64,000 nucleotides of DNA from Panax quinquefolius (taxonomy: Eukaryota; Streptophyta; Magnoliopsida; Apiales; Araliaceae): positions 100,027,735-100,091,734 of the forward strand of contig CM035153.1 in the NCBI GenBank assembly GCA_020205615.1. The letters run 5' to 3'. A program made the translations under genes and the position numbers. Below are positions 23,237-33,820 of this stretch, piece by piece (the first letter of the stretch is position 1; every line of letters begins with the position of its first letter). The notes below the pieces were generated by a model. It worked only from the letters and a program-made list of their open reading frames with translations, searched no databases and was not told where the DNA came from.

Positions 23237-24582
23237 TGTAAGACCCCAACTTATTATTAATGAAATTTAATTTTCTCTATTTATTATTTTGAAATAGTAA
23301 GGGTTGATTTGATTAATGTGGATAGTTAGGGGTAAAATACGCAAATATTTCAAAATAAGCAAGTGGTTATAAAATATTCATTGTTGTTCGGGGAATATTC
23401 GTTTGGTCGTGGAATATTAAATGACTGCTTCGGAAGAATATTAAATTTACATGGTAAATGACCATGTGTGGGCCCCATAACTAAGGAAAGCGATTGGATG
23501 AAGAAAACGACAAATATAAGTTGTTTAAAAATAACAGCGTAGTTGTTATTAATTATTATCTTGTTAAAATACTCGGTGGTTAAAACACACGGTAGCATAT
23601 ACGGTATTGCACCAATTATGGATTCTTACGTAAGAAGGCACTATTCAATAATGGTTACTGATAATTCTTATCAAATTATTTTATTTTATTGATTCAATAA
23701 TTCTTTGCGTTGATATTTTATATTGTCATTGTTTCAATAATTGTCATTACACGGTATTTTTCATTATCGAAGCAATAATTCATATTATCTGAATAATATT
23801 ATTAGATAACATTATTGGCAATGTCTAGAAAGTTCTGTCTAAGGAGAGGTTTGGTCACCTAATTGCGCGCCAATAAGGAGAAATTCTTATTGGAAAGCCC
23901 CTTTCTCAGGAGGAAGCGCACGGTTGTCAATATTGTGATTACGTAATATTATTTGTGAATAATTAATTATTGATTCATATGATGAGGAAAATATTGATTT
24001 TATGTGGTTATAGATGGAGAAAATTTTTAATGTGACAATTGTTGAAAATTGAAATTTTATCTTTTTCTGATAAAATAATTCATTTAAATATATTATTATA
24101 TTTTAATAATATAATAATGGTGATATTTTTACAACGAATGTGGGATATATGAGTATACGAGGAGGAAGAGTATTTTTGTTGCAATAAATGTTTAAAACAT
24201 GTTAAACATGTCGGTGGACCCCATTTATTGACTGAAATTTGATTATAGCCTGTAAAATTGCCCGTTTGTGGATTTCGGTCAATTTCTGTTTGGAATTTGA
24301 AAAACTTTCTTCTGTAAAGTTGTAGAGAATTGAATTTCCTATAAAAAGTCGCGAGATTCGAATTTTCGGATAAAAGGGCTATTTATTGTGAATTATTGAA
24401 GTTCCGAAGCTCCGAAATAATTGATTTTTGGAAGTTTTAATTATTTAAATTAAGAAAAACGTTTTTAATGTTTTGTCACATGGTGGCTGATGTCTTGGAC
24501 CAAATTAGTGGGCGTAGGAAATTTGAAAAAATAATATTATTAATTTATTAAATTTTCTGCTTTGGTGTTCTAAGCATTTTCC

Positions 24583-24590
24583 TATAAATA
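24583..24590 (+). promoter_or_regulatory. TATA box of E5 5' LTR
   Basis: TATAAATA in the context TTTTCCTATAAATAGG; the same word is conserved in the 3' LTR (34748-34755), in S3 (50969-50976) and, in reverse, in E4's 5' LTR (42818-42825) and S4 (54721-54728). Such conservation between LTR families supports a core promoter. Confidence 0.65.
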
Positions 24591-25174
24591 GGGTGCTTAG
24601 GTTAGAATTGAAAATCACACCAGAAACTGAAGTTTTCTCTCTCTATATTATCGAGCGTATTCTTGTGAGTATTTTGAGTATACTTTGAGTATTGTTAGAC
24701 GGTGCAAGTTCCCTTCAGCACTATACCCGGTATTCCAGCTAGAAGTACTAATCTTTCGAGGTAAGGGATATTTTTTTTTTTTCGTAATGATATTATTTCT
24801 TCAATATCATTATGCGTTGAAATATTGATCTGAAGTTTTTATCAAATTTGGAACTTTTGGTGTCGGAGTTACTATTCACGTATACGGCCTTTATTCACGA
24901 TATCTTATAATTATTCACGAATCACTGACATTATTCATCGAAAAATGAAAATTTTCTTTTCGTCTCAAAATATCTATTCGGATACTAGCTTTTGATTGTA
25001 TCCATGTTTTGATCATTCTAGAATTTTACACCACTCGCGATTATTTTTGAGGTATTTTTGGACGTGAATAAAACAAAGTACGAATCCTTAATCCTCAATC
25101 CTTGTCATTTTGTTTCATGGATTCGTTTCTTTAAAAATATTTTCATCATCTTGATCTTAAATGATGATATTATG

Positions 25175-25305
25175 GAATATCTTTGGCTCATAGTGCAAAG
25201 ATGAATGATTTTGAAGAATATCTTTGGCACCAGTGCAAAGATGAAGCAGTGTTTAGATGAACATGATTAATCGATGAATATCTTTGGCCTGTAGTGCAAA
25301 GATGA
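25175..25305 (+). repeat. Three-unit stem-loop array in E5 LTR
   Basis: Three copies of AATATCTTTGGC-(8-10 nt)-GTGCAAAGATGAA. ATCTTTG and CAAAGAT are perfect 7-base inverted repeats, so each copy can fold as a small hairpin. Equivalent arrays lie at 35335-35470, 51665-51805 and, in reverse, 31565-31755. Confidence 0.75.
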
Positions 25306-25854
25306 ATATGTGATTCCAGATATATATTGATTGATGTTACAGGGATAAAAGATAGACGATGAACTTTTAAATTCATACATGGAAGATAGTAGTTTGCATT
25401 CTCTACTTAACTCTTCTAATGAATTATTATTTCCGCTGCGAATATTGATTTAAAATTTGTTGTCTATTGTATTCTATTAGATTTTTCCCTGTTGAAGACT
25501 AACGGTAATTTGTTGTATATTATCTTAGTCATAATATTCTTTACTGAGCTAGTTGAGCTCACCCTTTTCCTTTTTGTTCCATTTTTCTCAGGAGGCGAGA
25601 ATATAGCGAGTACGAGTCGGGGTATGGAATGAAGGTTCTAGAGAGAGTTGTTTAGTAGTCCTCACCATTTTTGTAAAATAATGTATCAATAAATGTGATG
25701 AGGATTTATTTGAGTATAGATATTGTCTAGAAGATAATATTTGTATTTAAACTCACAGTTTTACTGTTGTAATAATAAAGTTGTAGTTGTTTTCTGTACC
25801 ATGTATTGACAACTCAGAATGGGTGATGTATACCTATTTTGGGGGGCCACACGG

Positions 25855-25866
25855 TTGGTATCGAGC
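25855..25866 (+). promoter_or_regulatory. E5 primer binding site (initiator-Met tRNA type)
   Basis: TTGGTATCGAGC, three bases after the LTR end CCACA; one or two changes from the usual TGGTATCAGAGC. Confidence 0.85.
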
Positions 25867-26040
25867 TTAGGATATGATCTTTGGCGGAGATCGGGAATAG
25901 AACTAGGAGGGGAGAGACGAGTAAATCCTTTCGCTAGTGTGTCCTACCTAAGCTTATTTGTTAGTTGGTCAAGATATAGGGATATTATGTGATATATTTA
26001 TTTCCTTAATTAACCCTTGTTTTATGGCGGTGATTTGAGA

Positions 26041-27195
26041 ATGTCGTCGAGAATATTAACAATGGAAATGAGACCGTGGAGACGCTGTACTCACCAACGA
26101 GGAGAGCGTGCAACAGTGGCAATGTTCCTCCTGTGAACAACACCATTGAAAGCGAGATGATGAACGAGGGATGTTTAGAAGTTTTTTGCGATTCATGCAA
26201 AATCGAGACGAGGAGACTCGTGTTCAAAACATGGGAGGAAATGATAGCAATTCACGGGTTGTCACAAATGCAAGCGATTCAAAGAGTTGGGACCACGAAT
26301 TTAAGGGAAAGCCAGATCCGATCATGGCGGAAACATGGGTCAAGCAAATTACCAAGATATTCGATGTCTTGGGATGCACGGAGAACAGAAGGTTCCATTC
26401 GCCACCTTTATGTTCCGTGGCGAAGGCGCGACTACTAGTGGGAGTCTCGTGAAGCGTACACATCCATCCTTTTCGGACTCAAAGATGTCTTGGGAGACGT
26501 TTGAAGCTATTTAATGACAAATACTTTCACGAAAGTGTTCGGCTATATGAAGGAAGTGGAGTTCATCGATTGGAACAAAACAACATGGCGGTGTCTCAAA
26601 GACGAGGCAAAGTTTGCAGAGTTATCCGTGTTTGCACCTCATTTGGTGGAGAATGAGGAACGATATGACGCGGATGTTTCGAGAGGTTTGAAACCCAAGA
26701 TACGACAATATCTCATTTCTCATAAATTTTTCTCTATTCGGAGATGTTGTTAATGAGGGCTCAATTGTTAGAGCGAGATAACGAGTATATTCAACAAGGA
26801 CCATAACCGAGGATCGTACAGTAGATAGCAAATCAATGTAATAATGATAACCCGGCGGAGAAATAAGCAGACGGACAAAAATGGTAACCACTCGGTGGTA
26901 ATCATGGCTATGAAAATAGAAGAAGCGAGTGGGAGGAGATTTTAAAAGAGGAGATTTAACAACGACCATGTGAAGACGGCGAAGCAAGTTTTAAAGAATC
27001 GGGTTACGAGGGAGGAGAACGACCACCGGTCATATGCTACAAATGCGAAAAGAGGGACATATCGGTCAAAGCGCCTAATGACAGCTCAAGGTATGCTATA
27101 ATTGTGGAAAGGAAGGACATATCGATCGAGATTATACAGTAGCGAAACCTAGTTCAATGAGGACGGTGACTCAAAAGATCGTCGAGAAAATTCAA
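26041..27195 (+). pseudogene. E5 gag polyprotein (heavily frameshifted)
   Basis: The start ATG 26041 (MSSRILTMEMR) corresponds to E4's gag start. Recognisable pieces in shifting frames are MFRSFLRFMQNRDEETRV, the region equivalent to GPPEF...GKPDPIMAETWVKQIT (~26170-26350), and FGYMKEVEFI plus DEAKFAELSVFAPHLVENEE (26514-26700). The knuckles are CYKCEKR (~27030) and CYNCGKEGHIDRDY (~27085-27130), where the Cys pairs are retained, unlike E4. At least eight frame changes occur in 1.1 kb. Role is as for any retrotransposon capsid precursor; clearly not expressed as one protein. Confidence 0.82.
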
Positions 27196-27625
27196 AGTCA
27201 ATGATTAGGGAAGAGCGTTTGTTGTGATTGGTCAAAATGCGAGAAACCCAAACGAGGTGATCACGGGTAAGCTATTTATAAATTCTTGCGAAGTTTATAC
27301 CTTACTTGATACTGGTGCTACCCATTCATTTATCTCTCCGCATGTGCTCAACGTTTAAACTTGACTCAGGAGAAATTAGACTTTGACCTATCTGTGGAAA
27401 CTCCATTAGGAGAAACTTTCATCACATCCACCTTTGTTTATAAATCTTGTTTGATTCAAGTTGGCACCATCACCTTACCATTGACCTTATCTCTTTAAAG
27501 ATACTTGCTTTTGATGTGATTTTAGGGATTGATTGGTTAACTACTCATCATGCCAAAATTGATTATTTTCGTAAGGTTGTTAGTTTTCATATTCCTAACC
27601 AACTTTGTTGTATTTAATTCAAGCA
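27196..27625 (+). pseudogene. E5 aspartic protease (broken)
   Basis: Contains NPNEVITGKLF, YTLLDTGATHSFIS with an intact DTG (~27293-27335), SCLIQVGTITLP and FDVILGIDWLTTHHAKIDYF, aligning throughout with E4's protease. Breaks occur near 27345 (one or two bases missing before LNLTQEKLDFDL) and near 27490. The catalytic Asp is present but the frame is not continuous. Confidence 0.82.
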
Positions 27626-28696
27626 ACTAAACCATTAAAATCAATCATCGCTTATATCTAATCATAAAGCTATTCGTTTATTGAAAAGCGGATGTCAAGC
27701 TTTCTTAGCCTATGTTATGGATTTGAATAAAGACACGCCAAATTTGAATAATATTCCTGTTGTTATTGACTTTCCGACGTATTTCCCAAAGAACTTCCGG
27801 CCTACCCCCCAGCGTGAAGTTGAATTCTTTATTGATCTTGAACTGGTACAAAGCCCATTTCTAAAACCCCATATCGAATGGCTCCTATTGAACTTGAGGA
27901 GTTAAAAGGTCCAACTACGAGAATTGTTGGACATCGGTTTCATTCGTCCTAGTACATCTCCTTGGGGTGCTCTGTTTTATTCGTAAAGAAGAAAGACGGA
28001 GTATGCGACTTTGTATTGACTATAGGGAATTGAACCATGTCACCATCAAGAATAGGTATCCTCTACCTCGTATTGATGACTTGTTTGACCGATTGCAAGA
28101 AGGCACAATTCTTTTCAAAAATCGATCTTCGCTCGGATATCATCACCAAGATTAGGCGAGGATATTCCAAAGGCGCCTTGAGAACTCGATATGGGCATTA
28201 TGAATTCTTAGTCATGTCTTTCGGACTAACTAATGCTCTGTGGCTTTCATGGATATGATGAACCGAGTATTCAAGGAATATTTGGATCGCTTTGTTGTTG
28301 TCTTTATTGATGACATCCTCATATATTCCAAAAGTCGTGAAGATCATGAGCACCATTTGAAGTTTGGTACTCCAAAGGCTTCGTGAAAACAAACTATATG
28401 CCAAATTGAAGAAATGCGAGTTCGGCGAGGAAGTAGCATTTCTTGGGCACGTGGTGTCAAAACATGGAGTATCTGTTGATCCGACGAAGATTGAAGCAAT
28501 ACAAAGTTGGGAGCAATTGAAGTCGGTGACTGAAGTACGTAGTTTTTTGGGCTTAGTTGGTTATTATCGGAGATTCGTGGAAGGGTTTTCTCGAATCGCT
28601 ACTCCATTAACCCAGCTAACTCGGAAGGATGCAAAATTCGTTTGGAGTGAAGAATGCGAGAAGAGTTTCCAAGAGCTTAAGAGGAGACTTATTTAA
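27626..28696 (+). pseudogene. E5 reverse transcriptase (active-site motif intact, frame broken)
   Basis: Linker GCQAFLAYVMDLNKDTPNL (27681-), then the palm: [20 protein letters not shown] and [13 protein letters not shown] break at about 28105 precedes [10 protein letters not shown]; then [19 protein letters not shown] and another break at about 28240. [19 protein letters not shown] with both catalytic Asp is at about 28288-28345. The thumb and connection (28364-28696) read [20 protein letters not shown] and [16 protein letters not shown]. In contrast to E4 the IDD box is unchanged, yet at least five small indels disrupt the frame. Confidence 0.85.
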
Positions 28697-29235
28697 GATC
28701 TGTTCTAACAATACCATCTCGATTCGGATGGATTTGTTATCTACTGATGATGCTTCGTGCAAAGGGTTAGGATGTGTTCTCATGCAACGTGGGAAAGTCA
28801 TAGCCTATGCCTCGCGACAACTTAAAGAGTATGAGAGGAATTATCCTACTCATGATCTAGAGTTAGCGTGATCGTTTGCGCTTAAAGATATGGAGGCACT
28901 ATCTATATGGGGAGAAAGTGGAGATATATTCGCACCATAAAAGCCTTAAATATTTCTTCACTCAAAAAGAACTCAACATGCGGCAGCGACGTTGGCTCGA
29001 GCTATTGAAAGACTACGACCACACTATTCAATACCATCTTGGAAAAGCGAACGTGGTAGCTTACGCGTTGAGTAGAAGATCATATGCGGGAACGAGTGCG
29101 ATGATGTCAAGTATACGCATAGAGCCAACTTTAATAGAAAAAGTTAAGGTTGCTAAGCCAGCCCAAGGCAGGAGTGCGATGCGTATGAAGAAGAAAGTAC
29201 AAGAAGGAGCTATTCCTAAGCGAGAATTGATGAAG
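28697..29235 (+). pseudogene. E5 RNase H domain (broken)
   Basis: [20 protein letters not shown] (~28740-28800) with the Asp-Ala-Ser core, [20 protein letters not shown] to a TGA at 28869 (one base off the expected AA), then [20 protein letters not shown], where the usual TDHKS is SHHKS, so the catalytic Asp of that strand is His. [20 protein letters not shown] and [15 protein letters not shown] follow to about 29100. The rest is the linker to integrase. Confidence 0.82.
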
Positions 29236-30591
29236 AAGGAATACTTGAGTCCACTCTAGACTTTGTGTTCCTAACGACTACGATTTGAAGTACAAGATTA
29301 TGATGGAGGCACACAATACACCATTTGCAATCCATCCTAGAAGTACTAAAATGTATCGTGATCTTGACATACATTTTGGTGGAACAATATGAAGAGAGAG
29401 ATTGCAAAGTTTATCTCGATGTGTTTAACTTGCTAACGTGTAAAAGCGGAGCATCTAGTACCTAAGGGTCCGTTGCAACCACTTGAGATTCTGAAATGGA
29501 AGTGAGAACACATTACCATGGATTTCGTTACGGGTCTTCCTACGGTTTCTCAAGGCATCAATGCTATTTGGGTTATTGTTGATAGATTAACCAAGTCCGC
29601 TCATTTTCTTGCCGACACGGAGACTTATTCCTTGAAAGTCTTGCTAGTATATACGTGAATGAAATTGTGAGGTTGCATGGCATGCTGTATCCATAGTTTT
29701 GGATCGTGACCCAAGATTCACTTCAAGATTTTGGGTTAGCTTGCAAAAAGCTATGGGCACGCAGTTTGCGATTTAGTTCGCATACCATCCCCAAACAGAC
29801 GGACAATCGAGAGGACTATTCAAACTCTTGAAGATTTATTAAGACTCGTGTCCTAGACTTCAAGGGCGGTTGGGATAAGTATTTACCATTGGTGGAATTC
29901 TCCTACAACAATGAGTTATTAGGCAAGTATAGGTGTGGCTCCATTGAAGCATTATATGGACGAAAATGTCGTTCTCCAATATGTTGGGATGAGGTGGGTG
30001 AAGCAACATTGTTGGGACCCGAAGTTAGATGCGTATGACTCACCGAAAAGATTCAAATGATTCGACAACGATATAAAGCGGCACAAGATCGACAAAAGAG
30101 TTATGCGGATCTTCATCGAAAGGACGTGGAATTTAGTGTAGGGGATCATGTATTGTTACGAGTTGCTCCATGGAAGGGAGTTACAAGATTTGGGAAGAGA
30201 GGAAAGCTCAATCCACGATTTATTGGCCCATTTCAAATTCTTGACCGAGTAGGAAATGTAGCCTATAGACTTGCGTTACCTCCAAGTATGTCTCGTGTTC
30301 ATAATATGTTTCACATATCTGTACTTCGTAAATATGTGAAAGACCCGAACCACATTATAGAATTAGAACCGGACGAAATAGTAGAAGACTTAACGATGAG
30401 GAGGTACTGTCAAGATCTTGGATAGGAAGGAGCATGTCCTACGCGCAAAGGTCATACCACAAGTTAAAGTTTTGTGGAGGAATCATGCTATAGAAGAAAT
30501 GACTTGGGAATTGGAAACGGAAATAAAAGCGAGGTATCCTCACCTTTTCGAAACACCAGGTACGTACGTAAATTTCGAGGACGAAATTTCA
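29236..30591 (+). pseudogene. E5 integrase with chromodomain-like tail (broken)
   Basis: Zinc region HNTPFAIHPRSTKMYRDL and CLTC (~29310-29435), stop, then HITMDFVTGLPTVS (first Asp kept, ~29510), [24 protein letters not shown] (~29705) and YHPQTDGQS (~29790), where the following Glu codon is disturbed by a missing base. 29830-30050 is shredded by indels. The C-terminal part from 30057 reads well: GDHVLLRVAPWKGVTRFG, PRFIGPFQILDRVGNVAYRL, then after a one-base shift near 30415 the chromo-like KVLWRNHAIEEMTWELE and FEDEIS stop at 30591. Confidence 0.85.
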
Positions 30592-30605
30592 TAAGGAGGG
30601 GAGGT
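30592..30605 (+). promoter_or_regulatory. E5 polypurine tract
   Basis: AAGGAGGGGAGG directly before the 3' LTR start TGTAAGACCCC (30606). It primes plus-strand DNA synthesis. E4's counterpart is 18444-18457 on the minus strand. Confidence 0.8.
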
Positions 30606-31020
30606 TGTAAGACCCCAACTTATTATTAATGAAATTTAATTTTCTCTATTTATTATTTTGAAATAGTAAGGGTTGATTTGATTAATATGGATAGTTAGGG
30701 GTAAAATACATAAATATTTCAAAATAAGCAAGTGGTTATAAAATATTCATTGTTGTTCGGGGAATATTCGTTTGGTCGTGGAATATTCAATCTTTGCTTG
30801 GGAATATTAAATGACTGCCAAGTAAGCCACATTGTGGGCCCCATAACGGAAAAGCGATTGGATGAAGAAAGCGACAAATATAAGTTGTTTAAAAATAACT
30901 GGCGTAGTTGTTACAAGATTATCTTTGTTAAAATACTAAATTGGTTAAAACATAGTAGCACTGCAGTATTGCACCAATTATTGATTCTTACGTAAGAAGG
31001 CACTATTCAATAATAGTTCT
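30606..31020 (+). repeat. E5 3' LTR, segment a
   Basis: Matches 23237-23650 of the 5' LTR up to CACTATTCAATAATAGTTCT, where S2 begins. Small differences from the 5' LTR cluster at short C/G-containing words (for example 30845-30855 versus 23478-23490), while the AT-rich runs are identical. Confidence 0.88.
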
Positions 31021-33820
31021 TGTGATGCCCCCAAAATAGGTATACACAACACCCATTCGAGTCGCCAAATACATGGTACAAGAAGCAAACTACAACTTTA
31101 TTATTACAACAAGAAACTATGAGTTTAAATACGGATATTATCTTCTAGACAATATCTATACTCAAATAAATCCTCATCACATTTATTGATACATTATTTT
31201 ACAAAATGGTGAGGACTACTAAACAATCCTTTCTAAAACCTTCATTCCATACCCCGACTAGTACTCGCTACATTCTCGCCTCCTGAGAAGAAAAATGGAA
31301 CAACAAGGAAAAGGGTGAGCTCAACTAGCCCAGTAAAGAATATTATGACTAAGATAATATACAACAAATTATCGTTAGTCTTCAACAGGAAAATCGATAG
31401 AATCTGATAGACAACAAGTTTCGGATCAATATTCGCAGTGAAAATAATAATTCATAGAAGAGTTACGTAGAGAATGAAATCTACTATAATCTATGATTTA
31501 ATGATCCATCATCAATATTTTATCCCAGTAACATCAATCAATATTCATCTCAAATCAAATATTCATCTTTTGCACTACAGCCAAAGATATTCATCGATCG
31601 GTCATGTTCATTTAAACACTGTTCATCTTTGCACCTCTACAGCCAAAGATATTAATCAAATCGGTCATGTTCATCTCAACACTGTTCATCTTTGCACTAC
31701 TGAGGCCAAAGATATTCTTGAGAAATCATTCATCTTTGCACTCTGAGCCAAAGATATTCAATAATATCATCATTTAAGATCGAGGATGATGAAAAATATT
31801 TTAAAGAAGCGAATCCAAATTGAAACAAAATGACAAGGATTAAGGATTAAGGATTAGTACTTGGTTTTATCCACGCCCAAAAATACCTCAAAAATAATCA
31901 TAGTGGTGTAAAATTCAAGAATGATCAAAACATGGATACAATCGAGTTAGTATCCGAATAGATATTTTGGACAAAAAGAAGAAATTTAATTTTTCGATTG
32001 AATAGTGCCGATACGTGAATAGTGTCAGATACGTGAATAGTGCCAGATATCACGTGAATAGTAACTCAGACACCAAAAGATAGAAATTCTACAAAAACAT
32101 CTTCACGCTTCATTGAATAGTACTCGTGAATAAGAACTTCGTGAATAGTAACTCATGAATAGTAACTCGTGAATAGTAACCCATGAATAGTAACCCAGAG
32201 CATGAAAAAGTTCCAAATTTGATAAAACTTGAGATCAACATTTCAAAGATAATGATATTGAAGAAATAATATCATTACAAAAAAAAAATATCCCTTACCT
32301 CGAAAGATCAAGATTTCTAAATTAAAACCAGGATATAAGCTATGACTTGGACTTGCATCAGTATAGCAATACTCAAAGTATACTCAAAATACTCACAAGA
32401 ATACGCTCGATAATATAGAGAGAAAACTTCAGTTTACGGTGTGATTTTCAATTCTAACCTTAGCACCTATTTATAGGAAATTCTTTAGAACACCAAAGCG
32501 TAAAATTTAATAAATTAATAATATAATTATATTATTTTCTACACATGTCTAGAATCTGATTTCAGCCATCAAACACATGCCACCTTCTAGAAAAAAATAA
32601 GAAAAACGTTTTCTAATTTTAAATATTTTAAACTTCAAAAATCAATTATTTTGAAGCTTGAACTTCAATAATTCATAATAAATAGCCCTTTCATCAGAAA
32701 ATTCGAATCTCATGAGTTTTTATAGGAAATTCAATTCTCTACAACTTTGCAGAAGAAAGTTTTTCCAAATTCCAATCAGAAATTGACCGAAATCCACAAA
32801 CGGGTGATTTTATGTTTATAATCAAATTTCTATTCAATAATTGTGTCCACCAACACACAAAACATGTGTTAAACATTTAATGCCACAAAATACTCTTTCT
32901 CCTCATATACTCATATATCCCACATTCATTGTAAAAATATCATAGTTAATATATTATTAAAATAATATATTTAAATGAATTATTTTATCGAAAAAAGATA
33001 AAATATTAATTTTCAACAATTGTCATTTTAAAATTTTCTCCATCTATATCCACATAAAATCAATATTTTCCTCATCATATAAATCAATAATTAATTATTC
33101 ACAAATAATATTACGTAATCACAATATTGACAACCAAAAGCGGTTCCTGGAAAGAGGGGCTTTCAATAAGAATTTCTTCTTCGCACGCAATTAGGTGACC
33201 AAACCTCTCCTTAGCGTAACTTTCTAGACATTGCCAATAATGTTATCTAATAATATTATTCAGATAATATGAATTATTGCTTCGATAATGAAAGATACGT
33301 GTAATGACAATTATCAAAACAACAAAGAATATAAAATATCAACGCAAAGAATTATTAACTCAATAAAATATCGAAGCAGTAATTATTGTAACCATTATTG
33401 AGTAGTGCCTTCTTACGTAAGAATCAATAATTGGTGTAATACCAAGTGCCACTTCTTGCTCAACAACGCCAGATTAGTGTGTTTTAAACCAACGGGTATT
33501 CCAACAAAGATAATCTGGTAATAACTACGCCGTTATTTAAAAACAACTTATATTTATCGTTTTCTTCATCCAATCGCTTTCCAAGTTATGGGGCCCACAC
33601 ATGGTCGCTACCGTCGCATTTAATATTCCTAATCGCATTTAATATTCCACGACCAAACGAATATTCCCAAACAACAATGAATATTTTATAACCACTTGCT
33701 TATTTTGAAATATTTGCATATTTAACCCTTAACTATCCACATTAATCAAATCAACCCTTACTATTTCAAAATAATAAATAAAGGAAATTCCTTTTTTATT
33801 TAAAAAAAATTTGAGGGTCT
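31021..33820 (-). mobile_element. S2: solo LTR of the E5 family inserted in E5's 3' LTR
   Basis: About 2.8 kb, plus-strand start TGTGATGCCCCC and end near GGGTCT. It is the reverse of an E5-type LTR: stem-loop array at 31565-31755, GAATAGT array at about 32000-32200, TATA word TATTTATAGG near 32467. No primer site, internal region or second LTR follows, so it is a solo LTR left by LTR-LTR recombination. The last ~4 bases of the LTR (TACA) and part of the right target copy appear deleted: left flank GTTCT, right joint reads ..TCTTCTGATTC. Confidence 0.8.

Larger units (their letters stand above)
23237..25851 (+). repeat. E5 5' LTR
   Basis: 2615 bp, TGTAAGACCCCAACTT to GGGGGGCCACA. It has a TATA box TATAAATA at 24583-24590 followed within ~60 bases by a CT-rich stretch (TCTCTCTCTAT), a plausible transcription start region. 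It contains the stem-loop array at 25175-25305 and ends with GGTGATGTATACCTATTTTG, which is conserved in all E4/E5-type LTRs here. Confidence 0.88.

Noticed and set aside
31474..31746. 90-codon frame with repeated HLNTVHLCT words
   Set aside because: Translation of the stem-loop array in solo LTR S2.
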